Positions 1-9,675 of a stretch of DNA of 64,000 bases are shown in pieces. The notes under the pieces are model-generated. The model was not told the origin of the DNA, made no database searches, and worked only from the letters and a program-made list of their open reading frames with translations. The stretch lies in the NCBI GenBank assembly GCA_009827225.1, contig WUAI01000004.1, forward strand, positions 62,001 through 126,000, written 5' to 3'. The stretch's first letter is position 1; every line of letters begins with the position of its first letter. A program made the translations under genes and the position numbers. This DNA is from Flavobacteriaceae bacterium. Lineage in GTDB: Bacteria > Bacteroidota > Bacteroidia > Flavobacteriales > Flavobacteriaceae.

Positions 1-373
1 CAAGTACTTCATCTCCAGCTTTCAATATACTTGCAAAGCCATTTGAAACAATATTGATACCATGAGTGGTCCCTGAAGTGAAAATGATCTCTTCAGCGAA
101 TTTGATATTAAAATGATTCTGGATCTTTCTCCGTGCCAATTCATAAGCATCAGTAGCCTCCTGGGAAAGTGTGTGTACCCCTCGATGAATATTCGCGTTG
201 TAATTGCTGTAATAGTCCACAATACAATCAATCACAGCCTGTGGTTTTTGAGAAGTAGCGGCATTGTCCAGATACACCAATGGTTTACCATTCACCTCCC
301 TTTTCAGAATAGGAAAATCCTCTCTTATTTTTTCAACATCAAAAATCATCGGCATGGTATTCGGTTCGGACAT
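1..373 (-). CDS. sufS: Cysteine desulfurase SufS, N-terminal part (truncated by window edge)
   Basis: Reverse-strand translation gives MSEPNTMPMIFDVEKIREDFPILKREVNGKPLVYLDNAATSQKPQAVID...NANIHRGVHTLSQEATDAYE...EEIIFTSGTTHGINIVSNGFASILKAGDEVL, typical class V aminotransferase/SufS N-terminus; follows sufD. Confidence 0.93.
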   Translation of the reverse strand, partial: MSEPNTMPMIFDVEKIREDFPILKREVNGKPLVYLDNAATSQKPQAVIDCIVDYYSNYNANIHRGVHTLSQEATDAYELARRKIQNHFNIKFAEEIIFTSGTTHGINIVSNGFASILKAGDEVL

Positions 374-374
374 G

Positions 375-1697
375 CTATAGGTCGAATCCTAAACTTACTC
401 CTATCTTGTTGGCTATAAGCTTATTGATCCTCTTCTTTAATTCGGGAATCTTTACACTTTCTAACACGTTATTGGCGAAGGCATACATCAATAAAGCTCG
501 GGCTTCTTTCTTCCCAATTCCCCTGGAACGCAGATAGAACATAGCGTCTTCGTCCAGTTGACCAATGGTACATCCATGAGAACACTTTACGTCATCGGCA
601 AAAATCTCTAACTGGGGTTTTGCATTGATGGTAGCTTTATCGCTAATTAAGATGTTGTTGTTTTGCTGAAAGGCATCGATCTTTTGAGCTTCCTTTTCAA
701 CCAATACTTTCCCGTTGAATACGCCGGTAGACTTATCGTCAAAGATCCCTTTATAATCCTGATGGCTTTCACAATTTGGAGAGATGTGATGCACCAGGGT
801 ATTGTGATCTACATGCTGGTTGTCTTCCAAAATCGTAATCCCTTTCAATACAGAATCACAGTGTTCTCCGTTCTGATAGAAATTCAGATTATTACGGGTT
901 AATTTTCCACCAAATGAAAAGGTATGAACTTTACAGATGCTGTCTCTTTCCTGGTGGATGTATGTATGATCAAGCAGTGAAGCCGTATGTTGGTCGTTTT
1001 GAATTTTATAATAATCCAAATGCGCTCTTTTTTCCGCAAAGATTTCAGTAACGGCATTGGTTAGGACTGCGTTACCGGATAAGCTTTGATGACGCTCAAT
1101 AATCTGAACATGGGCGTTTTCCCCAACCACAATAAGGTTCCTGGGTTGCAACATAGCGGCCGCTTCATTCCCAGTAGAGAAGTTGATGATCTCAATGGGC
1201 TTGTCCGATTCCACATGATTGGGAACGAAAATATAAGCTCCTTCCTTAGCAAATGCTGTATTTAAAGACGTCAGGCTTTCCGATTTTGCCACCTTGTTGA
1301 AATAGGTCTCAATAACCGATTTGTATTTGTCTTTGCTAAAGGCAGCAGACAAGAGGCATACGTCCAGTTTATCGTGGGTGGTCTGAGAAAGGAAAGAACT
1401 ATACACCCCGTCCACGAATACCACTTTATAAGTATCTACCTCGTGTAAGAAGTATTTTTTTACGTCTTTGAATTCCACCACACTCTCTTTGTATGGTGTA
1501 AGGCTGTAATCTTCCTTTAAAAGTGTTCTAAGGGAAGTATATTTCCAGGCCTCTTCCTTTTTGGTTGGGAATCCTTTTTCCTCAAAATGTTTGATCGCTT
1601 CATTTCTCACATCATGGATGGGAGAATCGTCTTCCAAGTAATCTTCGAAGGCGATAAATGAAGAAAGCAATTTATCTTTTAAGCTCATTTTTTTCAA
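375..1697 (-). CDS. sufD: Fe-S cluster assembly protein SufD
   Basis: 440 aa; SufB/D C-terminal motif (KPQLEIFADDVKCSHGCTIGQLDEDAMFYLRSRGI); in suf operon. Confidence 0.95.
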   Translation of the reverse strand: MKKMSLKDKLLSSFIAFEDYLEDDSPIHDVRNEAIKHFEEKGFPTKKEEAWKYTSLRTLLKEDYSLTPYKESVVEFKDVKKYFLHEVDTYKVVFVDGVYSSFLSQTTHDKLDVCLLSAAFSKDKYKSVIETYFNKVAKSESLTSLNTAFAKEGAYIFVPNHVESDKPIEIINFSTGNEAAAMLQPRNLIVVGENAHVQIIERHQSLSGNAVLTNAVTEIFAEKRAHLDYYKIQNDQHTASLLDHTYIHQERDSICKVHTFSFGGKLTRNNLNFYQNGEHCDSVLKGITILEDNQHVDHNTLVHHISPNCESHQDYKGIFDDKSTGVFNGKVLVEKEAQKIDAFQQNNNILISDKATINAKPQLEIFADDVKCSHGCTIGQLDEDAMFYLRSRGIGKKEARALLMYAFANNVLESVKIPELKKRINKLIANKIGVSLGFDL

Positions 1698-1705
1698 TTA
1701 GAAGA

Positions 1706-2455
1706 TTATACCAACTCTTCTTTGATCCAGTCGTATCCTCTTTTTTCCAGCTCATAGGCCAGTTCTTTGGGTCCCGACTTCACAATCTTACCGTCCATCA
1801 ATACGTGCACATAGTCCGGCACGATATAATCGAGTAATCGTTGATAGTGTGTGATTACGATCACGGCATTATCATCGCTCTTCAATTTATTCACTCCATT
1901 AGCAACCACTTTTAGTGCATCGATATCAAGACCGGAATCCGTTTCGTCAAGAATGGCAAGTTTTGGTTCCATCATTGCCAATTGGAAGATCTCATTTCGC
2001 TTTTTCTCTCCTCCGGAGAATCCTTCATTTAAGGAGCGCGACAAAAACTTACGGTCTATTTCCAGTAAGTCTGCCTTTTCTTTGATCTTTTTCAGCATTT
2101 CACCGGCAGGCATATCTTCCATTCCCTGAGCCTTTCGGGTTTCGTTGATGGCGGTTTTAATAAAATTCGTTACCGTGACTCCGGGAATTTCAACAGGATA
2201 CTGGAAGGAAAGGAATACTCCTTTATGAGCTCTTTCTTCCGGATCCAGTTCTGAAATGTCCTCTCCGTCCAAAAGCACTTCTCCTTCGGTTACTTCGAAT
2301 TCTTCCTTACCGGCCACGACTGCAGCCAGGGTACTCTTCCCGGAACCATTCGGTCCCATGATGGCATGCACTTCCCCGGGACTAACATGAAGGTCGATCC
2401 CATTCAGAATATCTTTGTCTTCTACGCCGGCGCGTAAGTTCTTTATCTTTAACAT
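1706..2455 (-). CDS. sufC: Fe-S cluster assembly ATPase SufC
   Basis: ABC ATPase with Walker A GPNGSGKST and signature SGGEKKRNE; suf operon. Confidence 0.96.
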   Translation of the reverse strand: MLKIKNLRAGVEDKDILNGIDLHVSPGEVHAIMGPNGSGKSTLAAVVAGKEEFEVTEGEVLLDGEDISELDPEERAHKGVFLSFQYPVEIPGVTVTNFIKTAINETRKAQGMEDMPAGEMLKKIKEKADLLEIDRKFLSRSLNEGFSGGEKKRNEIFQLAMMEPKLAILDETDSGLDIDALKVVANGVNKLKSDDNAVIVITHYQRLLDYIVPDYVHVLMDGKIVKSGPKELAYELEKRGYDWIKEELV

Positions 2456-2457
2456 AA

Positions 2458-2877
2458 CTAACTTTTCTTGTCTTCAATTTTTATATCGGCTTCCGCGGGT
2501 TGATCACTCACGGCCACAATTTCTGTAATGGTCAAAACCTCGTCCCATCCTTCTGCACCTTCAGCTTTAGGGCTTACAGTACCTTTCACAACTACCGGAA
2601 CCATGTCGAATTCTTCCACTTTTACCGGGGCTACTCGCTCCGCAAGTTCTGAAGCCATATCATCGAGGGTAACACCATAGATGAAGTTGGTTCCTTTCAA
2701 TACTGCTCCGTCTTCCAGGTAGATGAATTCACCTTTATAGGTGGTATCATCCTGATCTGCAAGGGCCGGTGTGGTCTCTTCGGTTTCAGTATCTGAGGCA
2801 GGTTTTTCCTCTGTATTCTTACATGCGATGAATGTCGCAGAAAAAAGGATTGCTAAAAGCAGTAATTTGGTTTTCAT
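2458..2877 (-). CDS. Putative lipoprotein of unknown function inside the suf operon
   Basis: 139 aa, lipobox-like FSATFIAC after signal peptide; lies between sufB and sufC. Confidence 0.75.
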   Translation of the reverse strand: MKTKLLLLAILFSATFIACKNTEEKPASDTETEETTPALADQDDTTYKGEFIYLEDGAVLKGTNFIYGVTLDDMASELAERVAPVKVEEFDMVPVVVKGTVSPKAEGAEGWDEVLTITEIVAVSDQPAEADIKIEDKKS

Positions 2878-2890
2878 AGGTTATTTTTTG

Positions 2891-4339
2891 TTATCCAACA
2901 GAGCCTTCAAGGCTGATTTCTAATAGCTTTTGCGCTTCTACAGCAAATTCCATTGGGAGTTTGTTCAATACTTCTTTACTAAATCCATTCACGATAAGGG
3001 CAATGGCCTTTTCAGTATCAATTCCTCTTTGATTGCAATAGAATATCTGGTCTTCCCCAATTTTACTTGTAGTTGCCTCGTGCTCGATCTGAGCAGTTTT
3101 ATTGTTTGCTTCTATGTATGGGAAGGTATGTGCTCCACACTTGTTACCCATGAGCAACGAATCACATTGGGAGAAGTTTCGGGCGTTATCAGCTCTCGGA
3201 CTTATTTTCACCAGTCCGCGATAACTGTTTTGAGATTTTCCTGCGGAAATTCCTTTCGAGATTATGGTACTTCTTGTGTTTTTCCCAAGGTGGATCATCT
3301 TAGTCCCGGTATCCGCCTGCTGAAAATTGTTGGTCACGGCGATGGAATAAAACTCTCCAATCGAGTTATCACCTTTCAACACACAACTTGGATATTTCCA
3401 GGTAACGGCACTTCCTGTTTCGACCTGTGTCCAGGAGATCTTTGCATTCCTTTCGCAAATTCCACGTTTGGTCACAAAATTAAATACACCACCTCTTCCT
3501 TCCTTGTCTCCCGGGAACCAGTTTTGAACCGTAGAATATTTTATTTCAGCATCATCCAGGGCAATCAATTCTACCACTGCGGCATGCAATTGGTTTTCAT
3601 CACGGGAAGGAGCCGTGCATCCTTCAAGGTAACTCACATAACTGCCTTCATCTGCGATCACCAGGGTTCTTTCAAATTGCCCTGTTCCGGCCTGATTGAT
3701 TCGGAAATAGGTCGAAAGTTCCATTGGGCAGCGTACTCCCTTCGGGATGTAACAGAAGGACCCATCACTAAAAACAGCACTGTTTAATGCCGCATAGAAG
3801 TTATCTCTTTGGGGAACTACTGTTCCGATGTATTTTTTGACTAACTCGGGATGTTCCTGAATCGCTTCGGAAATAGAACAGAAAATAATTCCTTTCTCAG
3901 CCAATGTATCTTTAAACGTCGTAGCAACAGAAACCGAGTCCATTACGATATCAACCGCAACTCCTGCCAACTTCTTTTGCTCTTCCAAAGAAATCCCCAG
4001 TTTGTTGAAGGTTTCCAATAACTCGGGATCCACTTCGTCGATACTGTTGTATTTCGGTTTTTTATTAGGCGCAGAATAATAAGAGATGTTCTGAAAGTTT
4101 GGCTTTTCGTAGGTAACATTGGCCCACTCAGGTTCTTCCATTTGCTGCCAGGCTCTGAAGGCTTCCAAACGCCATTCGGTCATCCACTCCGGCTCTTCCT
4201 TCTTCTTTGAGATAGCACGAACGATGTCCTCGTCCAAACCTACCGGAAAAGTATCAGATTCGATATCGGTGTAGAATCCGTACTCGTATTCCTTGGTTTC
4301 GAGTTCTTTCTTTAAATCGTCTTCTGTAAATTTTCCCAT
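2891..4339 (-). CDS. sufB: Fe-S cluster assembly scaffold SufB
   Basis: 482 aa; SufB hallmarks ([47 protein letters not shown]). Confidence 0.97.
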   Translation of the reverse strand: MGKFTEDDLKKELETKEYEYGFYTDIESDTFPVGLDEDIVRAISKKKEEPEWMTEWRLEAFRAWQQMEEPEWANVTYEKPNFQNISYYSAPNKKPKYNSIDEVDPELLETFNKLGISLEEQKKLAGVAVDIVMDSVSVATTFKDTLAEKGIIFCSISEAIQEHPELVKKYIGTVVPQRDNFYAALNSAVFSDGSFCYIPKGVRCPMELSTYFRINQAGTGQFERTLVIADEGSYVSYLEGCTAPSRDENQLHAAVVELIALDDAEIKYSTVQNWFPGDKEGRGGVFNFVTKRGICERNAKISWTQVETGSAVTWKYPSCVLKGDNSIGEFYSIAVTNNFQQADTGTKMIHLGKNTRSTIISKGISAGKSQNSYRGLVKISPRADNARNFSQCDSLLMGNKCGAHTFPYIEANNKTAQIEHEATTSKIGEDQIFYCNQRGIDTEKAIALIVNGFSKEVLNKLPMEFAVEAQKLLEISLEGSVG

Positions 4340-4355
4340 TTCTTTTCAGCAATAA

Positions 4356-4685
4356 TTAAAGTGAAAAACTTTCTCCACAACCACAGGTTCGATTGGCATT
4401 TGGATTGTTGAATACAAAGCCTTTCCCGTTGAGTCCGCCACTGTATTCCAGTGTAGTTCCCACCAGGTATAGGAAACTTTTCTTGTCCACGAGTATTCTT
4501 ACTGAATTGTCTTCGAACAGTTTATCCTGTTCGCCCAATTGATTGTCAAATTTCAATTCGTAAGATAAGCCGGAACATCCACCACTTTTAACTCCCACAC
4601 GCACGTAGTCACCATCGATGTTGAAACCTTCTTCCGACATCAGTGTTGTTAACTTGTTTTTGGCAGTGTCACTAACTTTAATCAT
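4356..4685 (-). CDS. sufA: HesB/IscA/SufA-type Fe-S carrier
   Basis: 109 aa with GGCSGLSYEL and C-terminal CGCGESF cysteines; heads the suf operon. Confidence 0.9.
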   Translation of the reverse strand: MIKVSDTAKNKLTTLMSEEGFNIDGDYVRVGVKSGGCSGLSYELKFDNQLGEQDKLFEDNSVRILVDKKSFLYLVGTTLEYSGGLNGKGFVFNNPNANRTCGCGESFSL

Positions 4686-4714
4686 TTATATAGATTTGTT
4701 CTAAATTAGGACTG

Positions 4715-4722
4715 CAAATATA
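4715..4722 (-). promoter_or_regulatory. Putative Bacteroidota -7 box (TATATTTG) upstream of the suf operon
   Basis: Reverse strand reads TATATTTG 30 nt upstream of the sufA ATG; matches TAnnTTTG. No clear TTG -33 element seen. Confidence 0.4.
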
Positions 4723-4847
4723 CTGCAAATAGGACGTTAAACCATATAGGCCGTACATTAAAACTCAATAATGCGATAGATTTAAGTAATAATTAACAAG
4801 GGTAGGAATAGATGGATTCGAGTCTAATTATGACCGTTATTATCTAT

Positions 4848-5912
4848 TTATTCTTGAAAATCCGGATTATTTATAAAGCTGGGATCCGAAAGACTTAGTA
4901 GAAACGCCTTTAGATCGGCTTTGTCCTCTTCGGTCAAATGTGCACCTCCTTCTGCAACATTTTTCATCAAAGGATCAATGGTTTCAGAAAACACCAATCC
5001 TTCGCTATAGTGGTCGATTACTTCATCGAGCGTTGCAAAACGGCCATCATGCATATAAGGTGCAGTATAGGCTAAATTTCGCAGTGAACCCGACTTAAAC
5101 AATCCAAATTCTCTGGGATCACCACTAAAACCACCCAATCCTAGATCGGTGATGGTTTCGTCCATTCCGTTGTTGTGGAAAATATTATCCGTCCATAAGG
5201 GGTTGTTCGGATTTCCATGGCAATGGAAACAGTCTCCACGGGCTTCGTCCATAAAGACATCCAGGCCATTTAATTCGGAAGGAGTGAGTTCTTCCTGTCC
5301 CAGAAGGTAACGATCGAATTTCGAATTTGCCGAAACCAGGGTTCGTAAAAATTGTGCGATGGCTTTAGTAACCATAGTGGAATCGATCGTAGATGTCCCA
5401 AAGGCCTCTTCAAACAGTTGCGGATATTCGTTGTTCGCCTGCAGGCTGCTTTCCGCATTGGGCCAGGTGTTCGCCATTTCAATTGGATTGCGAACAGGAT
5501 CAAAAATCTGTTCCTCCAGGGATAGGGCCCGTCCGTCCCAAAAGAACCTTTCGTTGTAATTCCATGCCAGGTTGAATAATGGCATAGAGTTTCGCGTTCC
5601 AATGCTTCCATCGATCCCGAAACTAAATCTTCTTGGATCCGTAAAAGCATTTTCCGGGCGGTGGCAATCTGCACATGCCTGGGTATTATCTGCAGATAAG
5701 ATCGGGTCAAAAAACAATTTCTTCCCAAGGGCGATACCTTCTTCAGTGAGAGGATTATCTTCCGGAATTACCGGAGGAAGAATATTTTGTTCAAATATCT
5801 GCGGAACTTCAAGAGTTACGGGCGTACCGGTGTACCCACCATTATCATCAGTGTCATTGAAACAAGACACCATGGTAAAGAAAAGTACACCGATAAGTAA
5901 CCCGAATCTCAT
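4848..5912 (-). CDS. Diheme cytochrome c peroxidase / MauG-MbnH-like protein
   Basis: 354 aa; two CXXCH motifs (CADCH, CFHCH), NSMPLFNLAWN and SLRNLAYTAPYMHDGRFATLDEVIDHY; signal peptide. Confidence 0.9.
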   Translation of the reverse strand: MRFGLLIGVLFFTMVSCFNDTDDNGGYTGTPVTLEVPQIFEQNILPPVIPEDNPLTEEGIALGKKLFFDPILSADNTQACADCHRPENAFTDPRRFSFGIDGSIGTRNSMPLFNLAWNYNERFFWDGRALSLEEQIFDPVRNPIEMANTWPNAESSLQANNEYPQLFEEAFGTSTIDSTMVTKAIAQFLRTLVSANSKFDRYLLGQEELTPSELNGLDVFMDEARGDCFHCHGNPNNPLWTDNIFHNNGMDETITDLGLGGFSGDPREFGLFKSGSLRNLAYTAPYMHDGRFATLDEVIDHYSEGLVFSETIDPLMKNVAEGGAHLTEEDKADLKAFLLSLSDPSFINNPDFQE

Positions 5913-5923
5913 ATAATTTTATT

Positions 5924-6709
5924 TTAGTCTACTGTGGTTACCACTCCAAGGTCAAATACACCATTGGAACCGTTCTCAAACATAAGGATCTGAGCCGCAA
6001 AGTTTGGCATCAACACAGAGTTTAATACGTTCAAGTCCCAGGTATTAGGGTTCTTGAACCACTCAGCAACGTTCATCTGTACCTCTACATTTGTGGAGGT
6101 GGTTCCTACTGAAATAGTCCCCAGATTTACCTCAAAGGAAGTATCCTGCAAGGTAATCGGGTTGGTAGAGTTATCGTTTGCACGGATCACGTGGTATTGA
6201 TAACCTACTTCAGCAGAAGTATTGTCGATAAACATTCCTTCCAGTCTCATATAGTGGTATCCTCCACCCAGTCCTTCAGGAACATTCCAACCACCATCGG
6301 CAGAATTCAGATCAAGATAGATTCCGGACTCATTGTCCTCATCATCAAATCCAAAAGTAAATGAAACGGTGTAGTCTCCTGGTGGAATTTGAATGTCCGG
6401 AGTGAAATCGAGGTTAGAATTAGATCTAACATCTACCAGATTATAATCACCGGCATCAAAACTATTTCCATCAGAATCGGTAAAGGTGATATCGGAAATC
6501 AGGTATACCAATTTTGAAATACTTTGTTGTTCACCGTTCTCGTTCGTGTACTGAATTTGATCGAAATCGGCATTGGTAATATTATCACCATCCCAGTTAT
6601 GGGTGAAGGTGAATTCTACCGATACATTATCCGGTGGATTGTTGTCATCATCACTTTCACAGCTCATAAAGGCGATCGATAAACAAAGTAGCAATGCAAT
6701 TTTTTTCAT
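5924..6709 (-). CDS. MbnP-like secreted/lipoprotein
   Basis: 261 aa; lipobox AFMSC; VEFTFTHNWDGDNITNADFDQIQYTNENGEQQSISKLVYLISDITFTD resembles MbnP family N-terminus; adjacent to CcP/MbnH-like gene. Confidence 0.75.
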   Translation of the reverse strand: MKKIALLLCLSIAFMSCESDDDNNPPDNVSVEFTFTHNWDGDNITNADFDQIQYTNENGEQQSISKLVYLISDITFTDSDGNSFDAGDYNLVDVRSNSNLDFTPDIQIPPGDYTVSFTFGFDDEDNESGIYLDLNSADGGWNVPEGLGGGYHYMRLEGMFIDNTSAEVGYQYHVIRANDNSTNPITLQDTSFEVNLGTISVGTTSTNVEVQMNVAEWFKNPNTWDLNVLNSVLMPNFAAQILMFENGSNGVFDLGVVTTVD

Positions 6710-6747
6710 TGTATTTTTAAGTGTTTTAGGTTGTTTAAGGTTAAGAT

Positions 6748-8148
6748 TTATTTAATTTTTGCAATCAGGAAGTCAGAACCTCCTTTGTTTTGCGTAATAT
6801 CTCCGTTGCTACTGGCAGTTTCTCCTACCAGAACAATTTTGTTATCACTGGTTTCCATGGCGTGGTTACCAAAGTCCAGCCCTGATCCTCCTATGCTCAT
6901 TTCGAACTGAATGGATCCACTGGCATTTATCATGATCACCCAAGCATCATTTTCTCCTTTATTTTCTGAAGAATCTCCATTTTCGCTTCGTGTAGAACCG
7001 GAGATCACATAGCTGCCATTATCCATGGGATAGACGTTCTTGGCCGAATCGAATTCGGAACCACCAAAAGTTTTCTCCCAAAACATATTACCATCATCTC
7101 CGAATTTTACCGCCCATAAGTCGGCGTTACCTAGAGGATTCGACACATCCTGGTCACTACTTCGAGTATCTCCCACCATGATGTAATTACCATCTTTGGA
7201 ATGAGTGATACCATAGGCAATATCAATTTCGGCACCACCAAAGGATTTCGTCCACAATAGGTTTCCGGCGTCGTCGATACGAACTACCCAAAAGTCATAA
7301 GATCCTTTATCGTCAGTGATATCAAAATCGGAACTTTCCGAAGCACCAATCAACAAGAATCCACCGTCTTCTGTTTGAAGCGCATCATAACTACGGTCGT
7401 TATTGGTACCTCCGAAGTATCGTCTCCAAACTTTATCTCCGTTGGCGTCCATTTTGATTCCCCAATATTCACCAACCCCGTGTAAGGTAGATCGACCGTC
7501 ATCATTTCCGGCGCCCCCACTGGCATCCACATCCAAAAATCCGGTAGCAAAGTAACCACCGTCCTCTGTTTGAATAGCATTGAAGGCTTGCTCGCCTCCT
7601 ATGAAGCCATAGGTTTTTTCCCAGATAAGATTACCGTTGGCGTCAATCTTAAAGATCCAGAAATCCTGGAATCCTTCATTCTGGCTTACATCTCCGTTAC
7701 TACTTCGACTGTAACCGGAAATCACATAACCTCCATCATCGGTATGGTTGATGCTATGGCCCACATCATTGTTGGTGCCGCCATAGGTTTTGCTCCATAC
7801 TTTTTGTCCCTGGGCATTCAGCTTAAGGACCCAAACATCTTTACTGGGTTCTGTTTTGTCGGTAATATCGCCGTCGGTACTGGCTGTAGTTCCTACCACC
7901 ACATAGCCTCCGTCGGTGGCCTCCACCATGTCGGCCGCAGTGTCTTCACCCGATCCACCATAAGTGACAACAAAATCCAATTCCCCCAGGAAACCCTGAG
8001 GGGGATTGGTTGTATCATCGTCGGTCGGATCGCTGGTGTCGTCCGTGACCGGTGGTCCATCGTCTTCTGTGTTACAGCTGGCCAATACTAACATAGCAAA
8101 TAGAAGTAGCAGCGGTAACTTCATCAATTTTTCTTTTTTCAAGCGCAT
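6748..8148 (-). CDS. Lipoprotein with about seven GGYVVxGxTxSxDGD-type repeats (propeller-like)
   Basis: Lipobox VLASC; repeated LWxKTFGGxxxDxxxxxxxTxDGGYxxxGxTxSxDGDxxxxxGxxDxWVxKID units. Start may be internal M at 8124. Confidence 0.75.
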   Translation of the reverse strand: MRLKKEKLMKLPLLLLFAMLVLASCNTEDDGPPVTDDTSDPTDDDTTNPPQGFLGELDFVVTYGGSGEDTAADMVEATDGGYVVVGTTASTDGDITDKTEPSKDVWVLKLNAQGQKVWSKTYGGTNNDVGHSINHTDDGGYVISGYSRSSNGDVSQNEGFQDFWIFKIDANGNLIWEKTYGFIGGEQAFNAIQTEDGGYFATGFLDVDASGGAGNDDGRSTLHGVGEYWGIKMDANGDKVWRRYFGGTNNDRSYDALQTEDGGFLLIGASESSDFDITDDKGSYDFWVVRIDDAGNLLWTKSFGGAEIDIAYGITHSKDGNYIMVGDTRSSDQDVSNPLGNADLWAVKFGDDGNMFWEKTFGGSEFDSAKNVYPMDNGSYVISGSTRSENGDSSENKGENDAWVIMINASGSIQFEMSIGGSGLDFGNHAMETSDNKIVLVGETASSNGDITQNKGGSDFLIAKIK

Positions 8149-8155
8149 TTTCTTT

Positions 8156-9562
8156 TTATTTCACCACCAATCTTTTTGTGGTGGTTTCATTGATAGCAAC
8201 CAGATAAATTCCGGAGTTCAATTCAGAAATATTAATGGTTTCTGAAAGGTTATTTCCGAAAGATCTGCTTAGTATATTTTGCCCCAGGATGTTGAAAATA
8301 TCCACTTTTCGGATCGCTTCCGATTCAGAAGCAATCGAAAGAACATTCTCTGCCGGGTTAGGATACATGGAAAATTTAGCAGCTTCCACATCATCAATAC
8401 TTAAAGATGAAGCTTTAGCAATTGTCATCCCGCTGTCTCCACTAATGATTATAATACCACTTGCGAAGAATGGATACACGTTCCATGAACCTGAATAGTT
8501 TGTGTTATTGTTTTGTGGATAAGAATCGAAATATCCAATCTCTGTCATATTTTGGTTTCCGATATCGCTGATATCGATAACACGTAGTCCGGCAGCATAG
8601 TTAGCCAGGTAATACTTGTCACCAACTACATAACCGTTGTGGTCAATAGCGCTGGTTGGGCCAAAATATTCGAACGAATAAGATGGATTGTCAAGGTCTT
8701 CAAAGTCGAATACCACAGTACGGGTATTGAATCCAAAATCGAGTTCATCCCCTTCATCTCCAAGGATAAAGTATCTTTGGTCTTCCGTAAACCATCCCTG
8801 GTGCGTATAGCTCACATTCGGGTAACCGGTAGTAGAAATCTCTACAGGGTTTGCCTTATCGGTAATATCAACGATCACCACTTCGTTCTCGTTACTTCCA
8901 ATCATGATCTCTCTTCCAGTGTAATCAGAATCAGGACCATTATAAGTTACCACCTGGGCGTCATGACTATAAGCAGACATGGAATATCCTCCTTCGAGAA
9001 TAGGGTTTAAGGGATCTGACACATTAAGAAAGTGTGGCCCTCCATTGAACAAACTTGTTCCAACAGGGTAAACATATCCTGTATCTGGATTTGCCACAAT
9101 GTTGTGAGCACTACCAAAACCAGCATAGTGAGCATCTTCGGTGAATGTTTCCGGCGGAGCCGCTACATTGCGAAGACGAGTAAGATCAAAGATCTGCATT
9201 CCGTGGCTGGAAGCTTCACTAACTATGTATACGTGATCGTTAACCACCTTCATATCTCTCCAGATAGTACTTCCGGTGTGAGTGGGTAGTTTCCCAAGGT
9301 AAATTGGATTTACAGGATCCGAAACATCCACGAAAGCGGTTCCATTGGTCAATCCAATAATGGCATATTCTTTTCCATCTTGTGGATCGGTCCATCCCCA
9401 AGAGTCGTTACCACCATTGGCACCCATGGTACCGAGGGATATGTTCGAAAGTAAATCGTATCCATTACAAGGATACCCGGCTGCAATTCCTCCATCACAC
9501 GGAGTTTGAGCGAAAGCAAACGCAGCGGAAAAAATCATCAAAAGTGAGGTAATTTTTTTCAT
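8156..9562 (-). CDS. Choice-of-anchor B-type secreted protein with T9SS type A sorting tail (paralog 1)
   Basis: Start trimmed to MKKITSLLMIF signal peptide; WGWTDPQDGKEYAIIGLTNGTAFVDVSDP core and C-terminal YPNPAENVLSI...NSGIYLVAINETTTKRLVVK. Confidence 0.85.
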   Translation of the reverse strand: MKKITSLLMIFSAAFAFAQTPCDGGIAAGYPCNGYDLLSNISLGTMGANGGNDSWGWTDPQDGKEYAIIGLTNGTAFVDVSDPVNPIYLGKLPTHTGSTIWRDMKVVNDHVYIVSEASSHGMQIFDLTRLRNVAAPPETFTEDAHYAGFGSAHNIVANPDTGYVYPVGTSLFNGGPHFLNVSDPLNPILEGGYSMSAYSHDAQVVTYNGPDSDYTGREIMIGSNENEVVIVDITDKANPVEISTTGYPNVSYTHQGWFTEDQRYFILGDEGDELDFGFNTRTVVFDFEDLDNPSYSFEYFGPTSAIDHNGYVVGDKYYLANYAAGLRVIDISDIGNQNMTEIGYFDSYPQNNNTNYSGSWNVYPFFASGIIIISGDSGMTIAKASSLSIDDVEAAKFSMYPNPAENVLSIASESEAIRKVDIFNILGQNILSRSFGNNLSETINISELNSGIYLVAINETTTKRLVVK

Positions 9563-9675
9563 AGAATTAGTTTTTTCTATTAATTGATTTAAAGTTAATC
9601 GTACTAAACCATAACGTTGAATCGTCATGGTTTAGTTCGTTTTAATGTTGAATTAACAAAAATACGACCAAAAGC

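Noticed and set aside
2930-3787. 285-aa ORF antisense to sufB
   Set aside because: Lies wholly within a well-conserved sufB reading frame; no recognisable motifs; shadow ORF.
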